Below, one piece after another: positions 26,001-35,386 of a DNA stretch of 54,463 bases. The DNA is from Polaromonas sp. (GTDB lineage: Bacteria; Pseudomonadota; Gammaproteobacteria; Burkholderiales; Burkholderiaceae_C): positions 1 to 54,463 of the forward strand of contig NZ_JAUXNA010000140.1 in the NCBI RefSeq assembly GCF_030682935.1. The letters are read 5' to 3'. The notes under the pieces were generated by a model. That model was not told the DNA's origin and searched no databases. It saw only the letters and a program-made list of their open reading frames with translations. Numbering within the stretch: position 1 is the stretch's first letter; each line of letters opens with the position of its first letter. A program made the position numbers and the translations under genes.

Positions 26001-27160
26001 CAGTAGGCTACCCGCACTTCACCACTCATCAACTTGGGCAGCAGGGTGTCACGCAGCTTTTCCAGCGTCTTGCGCTGCCGGGCACTCGCGATCTGCTTGT
26101 CCAGCAGTGGCTGCATCTGCTTTGACATGGTTGCAAGCACAGGTGGTGGCGGCACCAGCACCATCGCCGCGTCCAGGTCGCCGCGCTTGATGTGCCCCAT
26201 GGTGGTGGCATGGCTGGCAGCGACGGCGATGAACTCGGCAAGATGGTGCTTGCACCACCGCAGATAAAACCACTTGGGGAACTCGTCCGACGTGACCTTG
26301 AACAGGTGCTGGTTCAGCACACACTTTTCGCCATCCCAGACCTTGACCATCAAGGACGCGGACCAAGCAAAGATTACATCGCCAGCTTCGACAATGTACC
26401 CGGGCTTGACGTGGCTCGTTGCCCAGTCCGCAGTGTCAGAGATGCCATTGCTTAGCTCGCGAATTTTCAGAACGGGCAGTTTTTCAACATCATCGGTTGG
26501 CGGATATTTCTGGCAGGCCAAACCATTCAAGAAATTGGCAATGCTGCTGAGCGGCCTTTCATGCCAGCCCTCTTGCGCGTCTTCCACAAACCATTGGCGA
26601 AATAGAGCTTCAGCCATGGCTTCGAGGGTTTTGTTCTGACGGTGCAGCAGGTCGATTTTGGCGTCGAGGCTGCTGAGTACAGCGGCGATGGCTTTTTGTT
26701 CGGCAAATGGGGGTAGCGAGAATTCAAAACTTCCTAATTGTTTTGCATTTGCTCCCGGTTGCGCAGACCCGCCTGCAATGGCATCCACATAGTCATACCA
26801 TGCCGAAGATTGCAAAATATGACCAACAAAATCAGGTACGGCTTTAGTTGCGTCTATTTCGTACCTAATCAAGTACGACGCATACACAGCATCAAATGAA
26901 ATATCTTTTATAAGCTTGTTGTATCCAGTTGTGGCACCCGTCCGCGCAATAACGATGTCGCCATTTTTCAGCTTATATTTATGAACGTCTTTTTTATCGG
27001 CAACGCAATATGGAACATCGGCCCAATTTATTCGATCAGGAGTAATGTCAGTGATTCGTAGAAATTTGGGGCCAACTGCGGTTTGCTTGGCACTAGTCGT
27101 ATAGCCGTAAGAAATGTCCGAACATAGATCAGCAAGCGTTGTCGCCTCCCACCTGCTCAT
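26000..27160 (-). CDS. hsdS: Type I restriction enzyme, specificity subunit
   Basis: This 386-residue HsdS has two target-recognition domains, each followed by a conserved coiled-coil spacer. TRD1 ends in [20 protein letters not shown], then [23 protein letters not shown]2 ends in [20 protein letters not shown], then [20 protein letters not shown]. The two TRDs set the bipartite DNA target and the spacers bind two HsdM. GC falls noticeably across TRD1 (26700-27150), as is common for frequently exchanged TRDs. It overlaps hsdM and the Abi-C gene by a few bases. Confidence 0.95.
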   Translation of the reverse strand: MSRWEATTLADLCSDISYGYTTSAKQTAVGPKFLRITDITPDRINWADVPYCVADKKDVHKYKLKNGDIVIARTGATTGYNKLIKDISFDAVYASYLIRYEIDATKAVPDFVGHILQSSAWYDYVDAIAGGSAQPGANAKQLGSFEFSLPPFAEQKAIAAVLSSLDAKIDLLHRQNKTLEAMAEALFRQWFVEDAQEGWHERPLSSIANFLNGLACQKYPPTDDVEKLPVLKIRELSNGISDTADWATSHVKPGYIVEAGDVIFAWSASLMVKVWDGEKCVLNQHLFKVTSDEFPKWFYLRWCKHHLAEFIAVAASHATTMGHIKRGDLDAAMVLVPPPPVLATMSKQMQPLLDKQIASARQRKTLEKLRDTLLPKLMSGEVRVAY

Positions 27161-28701
27161 ACATTTACCCTCGCCAGACTCTCGGCAATAGTCTGATTCA
27201 GCTTCGCTTCATCAAATAGCTGAGCCTCAAACTCCGCTTTTAGCGCAGCAAAGCGTTCCGCAAAATCGAAATCATCCTCCTCATCCGGCAGCCCCACATA
27301 ACGCCCCGGCGTCAGTACGTAATCCAGCTCCGCCACCCGCGCCAGCGGCACCGAGGCGCAGAAGCCCTTTTCGTCCGCGTACTCGCTCTCGCCGGTGCGC
27401 CAGGCGTGGTAAACGTCGGCAACCTTCTGGATGTCCTCGTCGCTCAGTTCGCGCGTGCGGCGGTTGATCAGGTGGCCCAGGTTGCGGGCATCGATGAACA
27501 AAATTTCGCCCTTGCGCGGGTGGCCGTTGTTGCGGGCGCGGTTCATGAACCACAGGCCCGCCGGAATCTGCGTGTTCAGGAACAGCTTGGCGGGCAGATT
27601 GACAATGCAGTCGATCAGGTTGCCATCCGCCACCAGCGCCTTGCGGATGTCGCCCTCGCCGCTGCTCTTGCTGGTGAGCGCGCCCTTGGCCAGCACCACG
27701 CCCGCGCGGCCATTGGGGGCCAGGTGATGGTTGAAATGCTGCAGCCAGGCAAAGTTGGCATTGCCGGTGGGCGGCACGCCGTATTGCCAGCGGCCATCCT
27801 TGCGCAGCAGCTCGCCACTCCAGTCGCTGACATTGAAGGGCGGGTTGGCGATGATGAAGTCGGCCTTCACGTCTTTGTGCGCGTCGTTGAGGAAGGAGCC
27901 TTCGTTGTTCCATTTCACTTGGGATGCGTCAATGCCGCGAATGGCCAGGTTCATCTTGGCCAGCCGCCAGGTAGTCTGGTTGCTTTCCTGCCCGAAGATG
28001 GAGATATCGTTGATGCGGCCCTGGTGTTCGGTGACGAATTTCTCCGACTGCACAAACATACCGCCGGAGCCACAGCAGGGGTCAAACACCCGGCCCTTGT
28101 AGGGCTCCAGCATGACCACCAGCAGCTCGACGATGGAGCGCGGGGTGTAGAACTGCCCGCCCTGCTTGCCTTCGGCCAGCGCAAATTCGCCCAGGAAGTA
28201 TTCAAAGACATGGCCCAGCACATCGGCGCTGCGGGCCTTGGCATCGCCCAGGGCGATGTTGCCCACCAGGTTGATTAGTCCGCCCAGGCTGGCGGGATCG
28301 AGGTTTTGTCGTGCAAAGACCTTGGGCAGAACGCCCTTGAGGGAGGGGTTCTCTTTCTCAATGGCGTCCATGGCGCCATCCACATAGCTGCCAATGTCTG
28401 GCTGCGTGGCTTTGCCCAGCAGGTGAGACCAGCGCGCATCAGGCGGCACGAAGAAGATGCTTTCTGCCTTGTATTCATCTTTGTCCTCCGGGTCAGCACC
28501 GGCAAAGTCACCTGCACCAGTCTGCAGCTTGATGAAGTGCTCCTCGAAGGAGTCGGAGATGTACTTGAGGAAAATAAGGCCAAGCACCACATGCTTGTAT
28601 TCGGCCGCATCAATGTTCTTACGCAGCTTGTCGGCAGCCTTCCAGAGCTGTTTTTCCAGTGGCTCTTCTTTGTCGGGTTTTGCTGTGAGTGCACGGGCCA
28701 T
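27157..28701 (-). CDS. hsdM: Type I restriction enzyme, methyltransferase subunit
   Basis: This 514-residue N6-adenine methyltransferase has a helical HsdM_N domain ([38 protein letters not shown]), the SAM-binding motif [11 protein letters not shown] and the catalytic NPPF ([12 protein letters not shown]). It modifies the site chosen by HsdS and so protects host DNA. Length is typical. It starts 48 bp after the NERD-helicase stop and overlaps hsdS by four bases (ATGA), so the subunits are translationally coupled. Confidence 0.97.
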   Translation of the reverse strand: MARALTAKPDKEEPLEKQLWKAADKLRKNIDAAEYKHVVLGLIFLKYISDSFEEHFIKLQTGAGDFAGADPEDKDEYKAESIFFVPPDARWSHLLGKATQPDIGSYVDGAMDAIEKENPSLKGVLPKVFARQNLDPASLGGLINLVGNIALGDAKARSADVLGHVFEYFLGEFALAEGKQGGQFYTPRSIVELLVVMLEPYKGRVFDPCCGSGGMFVQSEKFVTEHQGRINDISIFGQESNQTTWRLAKMNLAIRGIDASQVKWNNEGSFLNDAHKDVKADFIIANPPFNVSDWSGELLRKDGRWQYGVPPTGNANFAWLQHFNHHLAPNGRAGVVLAKGALTSKSSGEGDIRKALVADGNLIDCIVNLPAKLFLNTQIPAGLWFMNRARNNGHPRKGEILFIDARNLGHLINRRTRELSDEDIQKVADVYHAWRTGESEYADEKGFCASVPLARVAELDYVLTPGRYVGLPDEEDDFDFAERFAALKAEFEAQLFDEAKLNQTIAESLARVNV

Positions 28702-28749
28702 GGGAGTCGGTCTTTCAAATAACTAGTGGGGTACTGTACGACACGACAC

Positions 28750-30567
28750 TCAGGTCAACCTCACCCCAAACCCCCCATCCCCACCCACCCCAATCACCAA
28801 CCTCTGCGTCGCCCGCGTCGCCGCCACATAGAACACCCGCGCGGCCTCCTGCTCGTCTTCGCCCTTGGCAGGCATGTGCCCCACGCCGGGCAGGGCCACC
28901 ACGGGGAACTCCAGGCCTTTGCTGACCTTCATGGTCATGATCTGTATGGCGTCGGCTGCGGGGTTGTATTCGCCGGTGCGCTTGCGCACGTTGAACGGCA
29001 GCTTGCGCTGGTGCAGGGCATCGGCGCACAGGTCCATGCTCTTCCAGTCCGCGCACAGGATGGCCATGTCGCCCCAGGCGTGACCTTCCTTGTGGGCGTG
29101 GCTCAGTTGGTCGGCAATGGCAAATGCCTCTTCGCGCAGGCTGGGCAGTTTGATGAGGATGGGCGCTTGGCCGTCGCGCCCGCAGCTGATGGGCTTGAGC
29201 AGCGGTATGCCGTCGTCGTCCTTGTCGTCGGCCGTCAGCAGGTCCGCCGCAATCAGGCTGGCGGTTTGCAGAATCTGCCGGGTGTTGCGGTAGTTGATTT
29301 TCAGAATCGTGGTGCGACCTTGCGCCTGAATGCCCACGCTTTTGAAGCTGAACTGTTTGCTGCGGCTGCGCTCGTAAATGCTTTGCGCATCGTCGTACAG
29401 CACCAGCAGGCTGTTCGTCGTGGGGTCCACCATTTGCGTGACCAGTCTGAGCCACTCGGGCGCAAAGTCGTGGCCTTCGTCGATCAGCACGGCCTGGTAT
29501 TGGCCGCTGGGGATTTGCTTGCGGTCCACGCCCTGGATGACGCGTTGCACCATGTCGACCATCTTCATGTCCACCGGCATGTTTTGCGCAGGCAGTGTTT
29601 GCCCAAACGCCACCAGTTGGTCGCGGCACCATTTATGAAAATGCCGCGCATGCACCATGTCGCCCAGACCCTTGGCCTCCATCACGGAGGCCAGCTTGAC
29701 GGCCAGCGGCTCGTTGTAGCAAAGAATCAGGATGGGTTTGCTTGCGGCGGTGTGGGCCTTGGCCAGGTACTCGGCGCGGTAGCCGAGGATCATGGTTTTG
29801 CCGGAACCGGCCACGCCGTGGATCACGCGGTGGCCGTCGCCCAGGCTACGGGCGAGTTGCTCTTGCTGCAGGTCCATCACGCGCATGATGCTGGGCAGTT
29901 CGGCCTCGGCATCGCTGTCGTCAAACAGCGCGCCCTGGGTTTGCACGCGCATCTCAGGAAACATGATCCAGCGCACGCGGTCCAGCTGCGGCAGCGACAT
30001 GACGCCGCGCATCATGAACGGGAACATGCCCCACAGGCGGCTTTGCAGGTCTTCGGCGTCCACCTTGTCCAGCATTTCGTCGCTGCAAATCACCTGGTGC
30101 GGTTCAATGACCTGATCGAGTTGGCCTTCGGTGAACTGCTTGCGCGTCATGTTGGGAAACACCACGCCGTAGCTCCACGGAAAGCACAGTCCGCCCTGGT
30201 GCTGGCCATCGGCATGCACCAGCTGCGGGTCGCGCTTGAGGGCATCGGCAACTGCGTGCGCGTACTGCCTGGCCTGCTCGGCGGGGTTGGGCTGCGTCTT
30301 GAGCATGCCGTCCACAAAGACTTGCCAGCTTTGCTTGTCGGCCCGTTGAATGGTCTTGGGGCTCCAGTCTTTGACTTCCAGAATCAGCAGGCCGCGCCTC
30401 GGGTGCATCACGACAAAATCAGGGTGCAAATGCCTGGGGCCCACGGGCACGTCGTACCAGAGCAAATAGTCGTCGTCGAGTTTTTGCTCCAGCCGTTCGG
30501 CCAGCCGCCGTTCGCCGCTAGTCATGCGTGAAACGCACGTACCGATTGCAGGAATAAGAATCGCCAT
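28750..30567 (-). CDS. NERD-nuclease / superfamily I helicase
   Basis: This 605-residue protein joins an N-terminal NERD nuclease-related domain (RHLHPDFVVMHPRRGLLILE then VKDW, with D-xn-ExK-like residues) to a UvrD/PcrA-type SF1 helicase core. The core has Walker A VAGSGKT near residue 252, VLIDEGHDFAPEW, LYDDAQSIYERSR, KINYRNTRQI and MTMKVSKGLEFPVVAL. NERD-helicases occur in phage-defence loci, commonly beside type I R-M genes. It is the first gene of the leftward operon, 48 bp before hsdM. Its own substrate is unknown. Confidence 0.92.
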   Translation of the reverse strand: MAILIPAIGTCVSRMTSGERRLAERLEQKLDDDYLLWYDVPVGPRHLHPDFVVMHPRRGLLILEVKDWSPKTIQRADKQSWQVFVDGMLKTQPNPAEQARQYAHAVADALKRDPQLVHADGQHQGGLCFPWSYGVVFPNMTRKQFTEGQLDQVIEPHQVICSDEMLDKVDAEDLQSRLWGMFPFMMRGVMSLPQLDRVRWIMFPEMRVQTQGALFDDSDAEAELPSIMRVMDLQQEQLARSLGDGHRVIHGVAGSGKTMILGYRAEYLAKAHTAASKPILILCYNEPLAVKLASVMEAKGLGDMVHARHFHKWCRDQLVAFGQTLPAQNMPVDMKMVDMVQRVIQGVDRKQIPSGQYQAVLIDEGHDFAPEWLRLVTQMVDPTTNSLLVLYDDAQSIYERSRSKQFSFKSVGIQAQGRTTILKINYRNTRQILQTASLIAADLLTADDKDDDGIPLLKPISCGRDGQAPILIKLPSLREEAFAIADQLSHAHKEGHAWGDMAILCADWKSMDLCADALHQRKLPFNVRKRTGEYNPAADAIQIMTMKVSKGLEFPVVALPGVGHMPAKGEDEQEAARVFYVAATRATQRLVIGVGGDGGFGVRLT

Positions 30568-31041
30568 CCGGGAATCACCAACCTCTCAACACACACGTCA
30601 ACTCTTTGTAACTGACCATCATGCCGGTGAATGAGGGGCGGGGCCAGCCCGCATTACTGAAAAAGTAAGCGTAAGGTATTCATTTGCGCGAATGAGTAGG
30701 GTAAATACTCGCCAAAAGCAATCTGGCGATGCTGCGGCTGGCTGAAGTGTGATTAAGCATAAAAACAGCCTTTAGCCCAGGTAAGACGGGCGCAATTAGC
30801 TATTAATAACATAGCAATCAAGGCCGGGCCGCATCAATGGCCGGATGCCCGCAAGGGTGCTTGTGCGGCGTGCTGACAGGCTTTGTGGGGGCTGACCTAC
30901 AGACGGCTGCGCTGGCGACGGTAAGGTGGTGGCTGGTCAGCGCGCAACGACAAAACGCTGACCCGCGAGTGCTTTACAGGCACGCTGTTGTGTCGGGCCT
31001 GGCCTGGCGTTATCGAGTCGATTTCACAAGGAGTTTTGAGC
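30568..31041. other. Intergenic region, 474 bp
   Basis: This separates the defence operon from the rightward csbD gene and should hold divergent promoters. The only clear structure is the repeat copy at 30761-30820. No convincing gene is seen; the short open frames do not resemble known proteins. Confidence 0.6.
30761..30820 (+). repeat. Dispersed intergenic element, copy 7
   Basis: AAAAACAGCCTTTAGCCCAG and AATTAGCTATTAATAAC followed by ATAGCAATC match both ends of the element, with a degenerate middle. Confidence 0.75.
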
Positions 31042-31221
31042 ATGAACAAGGACCAGATCAAAGGCGCTACCAAGGAAGTCGCTGGAAAAATTCAGGAAGC
31101 GGCCGGCAAACTGGTGGGCAGCAAAGAGCAGGAGGCCAAAGGCTTGGTCAAGCAGGTGGCGGGCAGTGCCCAAAAAGCCTTCGGTGACGCCAAGGAAATC
31201 GTCAAGGACGCGACCAAGTAA
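31042..31221 (+). CDS. CsbD family protein
   Basis: This 59-residue protein of the CsbD family (small, hydrophilic, mostly helical, stress-induced) reads MNKDQIKGATKEVAGKIQEA, AGKLVGSKEQEAKG and ends VKDATK. The pattern of NKDxxKGxxKEVxGKxxEAxGKLxG is highly conserved in the family. A GGAG (AAGGAG) eleven bases upstream supports ATG 31042 rather than the upstream in-frame ATG at 30988. Function of the family is unknown; members are general-stress genes in other bacteria. Confidence 0.93.
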   Translation: MNKDQIKGATKEVAGKIQEAAGKLVGSKEQEAKGLVKQVAGSAQKAFGDAKEIVKDATK

Positions 31222-31299
31222 GCCTTCTGTCGCCGGGCCGGCCTTGCCCGCCACGCGCCACGGGGCGGTTTCGGGTATCGTCAATGCCCCCAACCCCCT

Positions 31300-31932
31300 G
31301 TGGACTTGCCTGTGACCAATGCCATTCACTTTTACGAACCGCGTGACGGCCACCGCCTGCCGCACGACCCTTTCAACGCGATCGTCGGGCCGCGCCCGAT
31401 TGGCTGGATTTCGTCGCGCAATGAGGCGGGCGCGCTGAACCTGGCGCCCTACAGTTTTTTTAACGCCTTCAATTACACGCCGCCCATCGTCGGCTTTGCC
31501 AGCATTGGCTACAAGGACACGGTGCGCAACATCGAGCAGACCGGCGAGTTTGTCTGGAACCTGGCCACGCGCCCGCTGGCCGAGGCCATGAACCAGACTT
31601 GCGCGGCCGTGCCGCCCGAGGTCAGCGAGTTTGAGCTGGCGGGCTTGACCCCGGTGGCATCGCGCCTGGTTGCGGTGCCGCGCGTGCTGGAAAGCCCGGT
31701 GTCGTTTGAATGCCGCCGCACGCAGATCGTGCAGCTGGAGGGCGCCAACGGCGACAAGGTGCCGACCTGGCTGGTGCTGGGCGAGGTGGTGGCGGTGCAC
31801 ATCGACGAGGGGCTGCTGAAAAACGGGGTGTACGACACCGCTGCGGCCGGGCACATTTTGCGCGGTGGCGGGCCGGCCGACTATTTCACGGTGGGCCCGG
31901 AGCAGTTGTTTCGCATGCATCGACCCCGGTGA
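31300..31932 (+). CDS. Flavin reductase-like domain protein
   Basis: This 210-residue protein has the FMN-binding split-barrel pattern of the flavin-reductase-like family: IVGPRPIGWISSRNEAGALN, LAPYSFFNAFNYTPP, ETGEFVWNLATRPLAEAMN-type segment and a C-terminal GEVVAVHIDEGLL. Such proteins reduce FMN or act as FMN-bound oxidoreductases of unassigned substrate. The frame opens with GTG 31300; a second GTG at 31312 is possible. It follows csbD by 78 bp on the same strand. Confidence 0.9.
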   Translation: MDLPVTNAIHFYEPRDGHRLPHDPFNAIVGPRPIGWISSRNEAGALNLAPYSFFNAFNYTPPIVGFASIGYKDTVRNIEQTGEFVWNLATRPLAEAMNQTCAAVPPEVSEFELAGLTPVASRLVAVPRVLESPVSFECRRTQIVQLEGANGDKVPTWLVLGEVVAVHIDEGLLKNGVYDTAAAGHILRGGGPADYFTVGPEQLFRMHRPR

Positions 31933-32080
31933 AGCGGCCTGGCAAGGCATCGATACACCCAGGAATACGGCCGTGCTGACGCGCGTCGATGATGCAATCT
32001 TGATCAACGCGGTTGCGGTGAGAGGGCAGGCTGGCTAATATGGTCGCTGCATTTGCGCATTCACCCCTGGGAGGCCCGCC

Positions 32081-32521
32081 ATGAAATACGTTGCCAACAT
32101 TCTGAAGTCAAAAGCGGACCCTGGCGTGTACGCCATCGCCCCCACCGCGTCGATGTTTGACGCGCTCCAGCTGATGGCTGAAAAAAACATTGGTTCACTG
32201 ATAGTGAAGGACGGCGAGGCGATTGTCGGGATCGTGACCGAACGCGACTACGCCCGAAAAATCGTGCTGCTGGGACGCACCTCCCCGCAAACCCGGGTGC
32301 GCGAGGTCATGAGCAGCTCGGTGATGTTTGTCAGCCCGCACCACACCACCGAGCAGTGCATGGCGCTGATGACCGAAAACCGGCTGCGCCACCTGCCGGT
32401 CATGGAGGACGGCAAACTGCTCGGCATTGTCTCGATTGGCGACCTGGTCAAGGACATCATTTCCGAGCAGCAGTTCATCATCGAGCAGCTGGAGCACTAC
32501 ATCACGGGCGAGCGGCCTTGA
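32081..32521 (+). CDS. CBS domain pair protein
   Basis: This 146-residue protein consists almost entirely of two CBS motifs: VYAIAPTASMFDALQLMAEK then IGSLIVKDGEAIVGIVTERD, and MSSSVMFVSPHHTTEQCMAL then RLRHLPVMEDGKLLGIVSIG. A helical tail ends in the protein (DIISEQQFIIEQLEHYI). CBS pairs bind adenosyl ligands such as AMP or ATP and regulate partners; no partner is encoded beside it. A GGGAGG Shine-Dalgarno seven bases upstream supports ATG 32081. Confidence 0.93.
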   Translation: MKYVANILKSKADPGVYAIAPTASMFDALQLMAEKNIGSLIVKDGEAIVGIVTERDYARKIVLLGRTSPQTRVREVMSSSVMFVSPHHTTEQCMALMTENRLRHLPVMEDGKLLGIVSIGDLVKDIISEQQFIIEQLEHYITGERP

Positions 32522-32556
32522 CGCATCCTGGTGTGGAGTTGCACGCTATCCGGCAC

Positions 32557-32661
32557 ATAAAACCGCGTCTTTTTGTCCATGGCGGCGTTGCAAATCCGCG
32601 CAATAGCGGGGCTATTGCTGTGGTTTGCGCCTTGCCCTGAACAAAAAGCCACCGGTTTTAT
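32557..32661. repeat. 105-bp imperfect palindrome, REP/BIME-like, between convergent genes
   Basis: The arms ATAAAACCG...GTCTTTTTGT (left) and ACAAAAAGCC...CGGTTTTAT (right) enclose an inner pair, GTTGCAAATCC and GGTTTGCG-like sequence. The core is GCAATAGC (32600-32607), GGG, then GCTATTGC (32611-32618). The whole sequence can fold into a long hairpin. It lies between the stops of the CBS and MFS genes and could serve as a bidirectional terminator. Confidence 0.8.
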
Positions 32662-32688
32662 TGGTACCGTCAAGCATGCAACACCACA

Positions 32689-33969
32689 CTAGCGCGCCGG
32701 GTTCGGGGCCGGCCCCGGCAGCAGCACAAACGCCATCGCCCCGGCGGCCAGCAGCGCGGCAATGCTGGCCAGCACGGCCGTGAACGGGTCGGCGCCCTGG
32801 GCGCTGGCCACCGAGGCCACGATGCCGGTGAACCACTGCATGGCGGCCACGCCCAGAAACATCGCCATGGTGAACACCGCCATCGCGCGGCCGGTGATGG
32901 CGGCCGGGTAGGCGGCGCGCACGTCGGCGTACTGCAGCACCAAAAAGCCCGACAGCGCGCCAATCACGATCGGGCCCAGCACGTCGATCAGCGGGTTGTG
33001 CGTCAGCGCAAACGCGGCAAACAGGCCGGCCAGCAGCAGCGTAAAGCCCACAATCCAGCGGCGCCGGTGCAGTGGCCCGGGGTCAAGCCGGCCAAACAGT
33101 GGCGGACCGATCAGCGAGGCCAGCGACATCACCAGCGCCACGTTGCCGCTTTGCACCAGCGTGAAATCGTGGCGCTGCATCAGCAGCGGCCCCAGCCAGA
33201 GCCCGCGCAGCGAAATGAACGAGGCATAGCCGACGCTGGCCAGCAGCACAATGCCCAGCGTGTGCGGCAGCATGAAGATGGCGCCAAATTGGCCAATCGC
33301 CTGGCGCAGCGATTCCTTGCGGGGGGGCGCGCCAACCAGGCTGGCCGGCGGCGCTGGCTCATGCACCAGCGTCCAGATCAGGCCCCAGGCCAGCGCGGCA
33401 CACGCGCCCAGCACCCAAAATCCCATGCGCCACGAGGTGGCCTCGATCAGCCAGGCCAGCGGCGTGCCGGTCAGCAGCATGCCGATGCCGCCCAGTCCCA
33501 GCGTGAGCCCGGAAATCGCGGCAAAGCGCTCGCTGGGCAGGTGCCGCGCAATGAACACCGTACAGACCAGAAAGGCCGGCGCGCAGCCCATGCCGATCAG
33601 CACCTGGCCCAGCACCAGCACGCTGTAGTTCGTTGCCAGCGCCGACAGCGCCGAGCCGGCAATCGCCACCGGAAACGCCACCAGCACGGTGCGCCGCACG
33701 CCGTGCAGGTCGATGCCGATGCCCATGAACAGCTGCATGGCGCCAAAGGCAAAGTGAAAGGCGCCCGCAAACAGGCCCAGCGCTTGCGCGCTGAGGTGAA
33801 AGTCGGCTTGCAGCGGCGCGGCCATGATGGCGGCCACCGTGCGGTAGGCCTGGCTGAGCGCAAACGCGGTGGTCAGCGCAAACAGCATGACCCACACCGA
33901 GCGGGCGGGCGCGGCACGGGCTGCGGGGGAGGTCGGAGAGGACGGAGAGGACGGAGAAGTGGATTTCAT
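32689..33969 (-). CDS. MFS transporter
   Basis: This 426-residue membrane protein has about twelve hydrophobic segments and major-facilitator features: the loop 2-3 signature GIGIDLHGVRRTVLVAF, a GMGCAPAFLVCTVF segment in helix 4 and PPLFGRLDPGPLHRRRW between helices 8 and 9. It may export a small compound; the substrate is unknown. The start at 33969 gives a Ser/Pro-rich amino terminus of repeated SPSSP units, encoded by a GGAGAGGAC-type microrepeat, so the first 20 residues may be variable. Confidence 0.9.
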   Translation of the reverse strand: MKSTSPSSPSSPTSPAARAAPARSVWVMLFALTTAFALSQAYRTVAAIMAAPLQADFHLSAQALGLFAGAFHFAFGAMQLFMGIGIDLHGVRRTVLVAFPVAIAGSALSALATNYSVLVLGQVLIGMGCAPAFLVCTVFIARHLPSERFAAISGLTLGLGGIGMLLTGTPLAWLIEATSWRMGFWVLGACAALAWGLIWTLVHEPAPPASLVGAPPRKESLRQAIGQFGAIFMLPHTLGIVLLASVGYASFISLRGLWLGPLLMQRHDFTLVQSGNVALVMSLASLIGPPLFGRLDPGPLHRRRWIVGFTLLLAGLFAAFALTHNPLIDVLGPIVIGALSGFLVLQYADVRAAYPAAITGRAMAVFTMAMFLGVAAMQWFTGIVASVASAQGADPFTAVLASIAALLAAGAMAFVLLPGPAPNPAR

Positions 33970-34162
33970 GGCGGGGTGCTGGGCGTTGAGGTTACATCGG
34001 CCGGGCTGCGCCCACTTGCCACTGTGGCGACACCGGGCGCTGCGGTCCCGGCGCTCAAGTGCAACGCCGTGTAATGGCGGTCAACAGGCTGCGCTTGCCT
34101 GCCGTTGAGCTCTTGGTCGTCACGAAATCATTCGGCAGACGAATCCAATTCACAGGAATACC

Positions 34163-34657
34163 ATGAACAAATTACTCGCTACCTTGATCTCCGGTCTGTT
34201 TGTCAGCGCCGCATTTGCACAAGCGCCCGCACCGGTTATTGCGCCTGCGACACCTGCCGTGGTGAAAGCAGAAGTCAAGGCTGTCAACGCCGTAGCTGCT
34301 GCCAACAAATCCGAAGCCAAAGTGGATGCCACTGCCGATGCCAAAGTGCAAAAAGCCGAAGTGACCGCCACCGAAAAGAAATCCACTGCCAAGGCCAAGG
34401 CGGCAAAAGCCAAATCCAAAGCCCGCGCCAAAGTGGCCAAGGCCAAAGCTGCCGACAAGGTGACTGCCCAGGCCAAGGCCGATACGGTCAATGTCAAAGC
34501 CGATGCGAAAGCCGATACGGCGATTGTGAATGCAACCGCCAAAGTCGACAAAGTCAAGGTCGATGCAAAAGCCGACAAGGCCGCTGCCAATATCGAAACT
34601 TCTGCCGTGAAAGCTGAAGGCAAGGTTGACGTGAAAGCCGCTGGCGCCGTCAAGTAA
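34163..34657 (+). CDS. Exported Lys/Ala-rich low-complexity protein
   Basis: This 164-residue protein has a signal peptide (MNKLLATLISGLFVSAAFA) followed by a body made almost only of Ala, Lys, Val, Asp, Glu and Thr: KAEVKAVNAVAAANKSEAK, AKAKAAKAKSKARAKVAK and repeated VDAKADK/VKADAKADT units. It resembles histone H1-like tails in composition but appears to be exported. AGGA eight bases upstream supports the start. A strong bidirectional terminator follows. No function can be assigned; relatives in this group are annotated as hypothetical. Confidence 0.75.
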   Translation: MNKLLATLISGLFVSAAFAQAPAPVIAPATPAVVKAEVKAVNAVAAANKSEAKVDATADAKVQKAEVTATEKKSTAKAKAAKAKSKARAKVAKAKAADKVTAQAKADTVNVKADAKADTAIVNATAKVDKVKVDAKADKAAANIETSAVKAEGKVDVKAAGAVK

Positions 34658-34674
34658 TCGTTTTTCGCGCGCTC

Positions 34675-34703
34675 AAAAAAGACAGGCTTGGCCTGTCTTT
34701 TTT
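34675..34703. terminator. Bidirectional intrinsic terminator
   Basis: AAAAAAGACAGGC, a TTG loop and GCCTGTCTTTTTT form a perfect hairpin with A and T runs on both sides. It lies between the convergent Lys/Ala-rich gene and slyD-like gene and can terminate both. Confidence 0.93.
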
Positions 34704-34773
34704 ATGTCCGCAGCACTTGCAGCCGTTGCGCATTCAGTCCGCCTGGGGCCTTCGCGCTGGCCGCATCAAGGCG

Positions 34774-35250
34774 TCAGTGCTGGTGCCCGTGTTCGCCATG
34801 CACATGCTGGTGCGCAATTTCTTCGGCAGACGCCTGGCGCACGTCCATGACCTTCAGGCTAAAGCGCAAGGCCTTGCCGGCCAGCGGGTGGTTGCCGTCG
34901 AGCAGGACGATGTCGCCCTTGATTTTCGAGACGTTGAAGATTTGCTCGCGGCCGTCGCTACCGCGGCCTTCGAGCTGGCCGCCGACTTTGACGCCGGCCG
35001 GAAACTGGCTGCGCGGAATGGTGCGCACCAGGCTTTCGTCGCGCAGGCCGAAGGCGTCTTCGGCCTGCAGCGCCAGCACGGTCTCGAAGCCGGGCTCCTG
35101 GCCTTGCAGCGCTTCTTCGATCTTGGGCAGGGTGTTGCCGTAGCCTCCGTGCAGGTAAACCATGGGCTCGGCGCTTTCCTCAATGCGCTTGCCCTGCGCG
35201 TCGGAGACTTTGAAACGCAGGGTGACGGCGGTGTCTTTTTCGATTTTCAT
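34774..35250 (-). CDS. slyD: FKBP-type peptidyl-prolyl isomerase, SlyD-like
   Basis: This 158-residue protein has the SlyD arrangement. A split FKBP domain (DTAVTLRFKVSDAQGKRIEE, GYGNTLPKIEEALQGQEPG, then NHPLAGKALRFSLKVMDVRQ) carries an inserted IF domain in the middle (RDESLVRTIPRSQFP...). A short His-rich C-terminus (HQHVHGEHGHQH) can bind Ni2+. Such proteins isomerise Xaa-Pro bonds and chaperone, and SlyD also delivers nickel. Start 35250 gives normal length. The His-rich tail supports SlyD over the shorter FkpB/SlpA type. Confidence 0.92.
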   Translation of the reverse strand: MKIEKDTAVTLRFKVSDAQGKRIEESAEPMVYLHGGYGNTLPKIEEALQGQEPGFETVLALQAEDAFGLRDESLVRTIPRSQFPAGVKVGGQLEGRGSDGREQIFNVSKIKGDIVLLDGNHPLAGKALRFSLKVMDVRQASAEEIAHQHVHGEHGHQH

Positions 35251-35386
35251 GGGGTGTGCTTTCGGGTGCGTGGCTGGGAGGGCGGTAGCCGGCCGGGTGG
35301 CTCGTTCCGCGGTGGCACGATCTTAGCAATGATGGCTGGCTGCCGCCGACCCAATCGTCCCGCGCCATTGCGCAAGCATCAAGTAT

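Noticed and set aside
28726-30531. A 601-codon open frame opposite the NERD-helicase gene
   Set aside because: It has no recognisable motif. The helicase frame on the other strand contains Walker and NERD motifs.
33900-33960. GGAGAGGAC microrepeats at the MFS start as a regulatory repeat
   Set aside because: They are in frame and encode the Ser/Pro-rich amino terminus. Slippage variation is possible but not shown.
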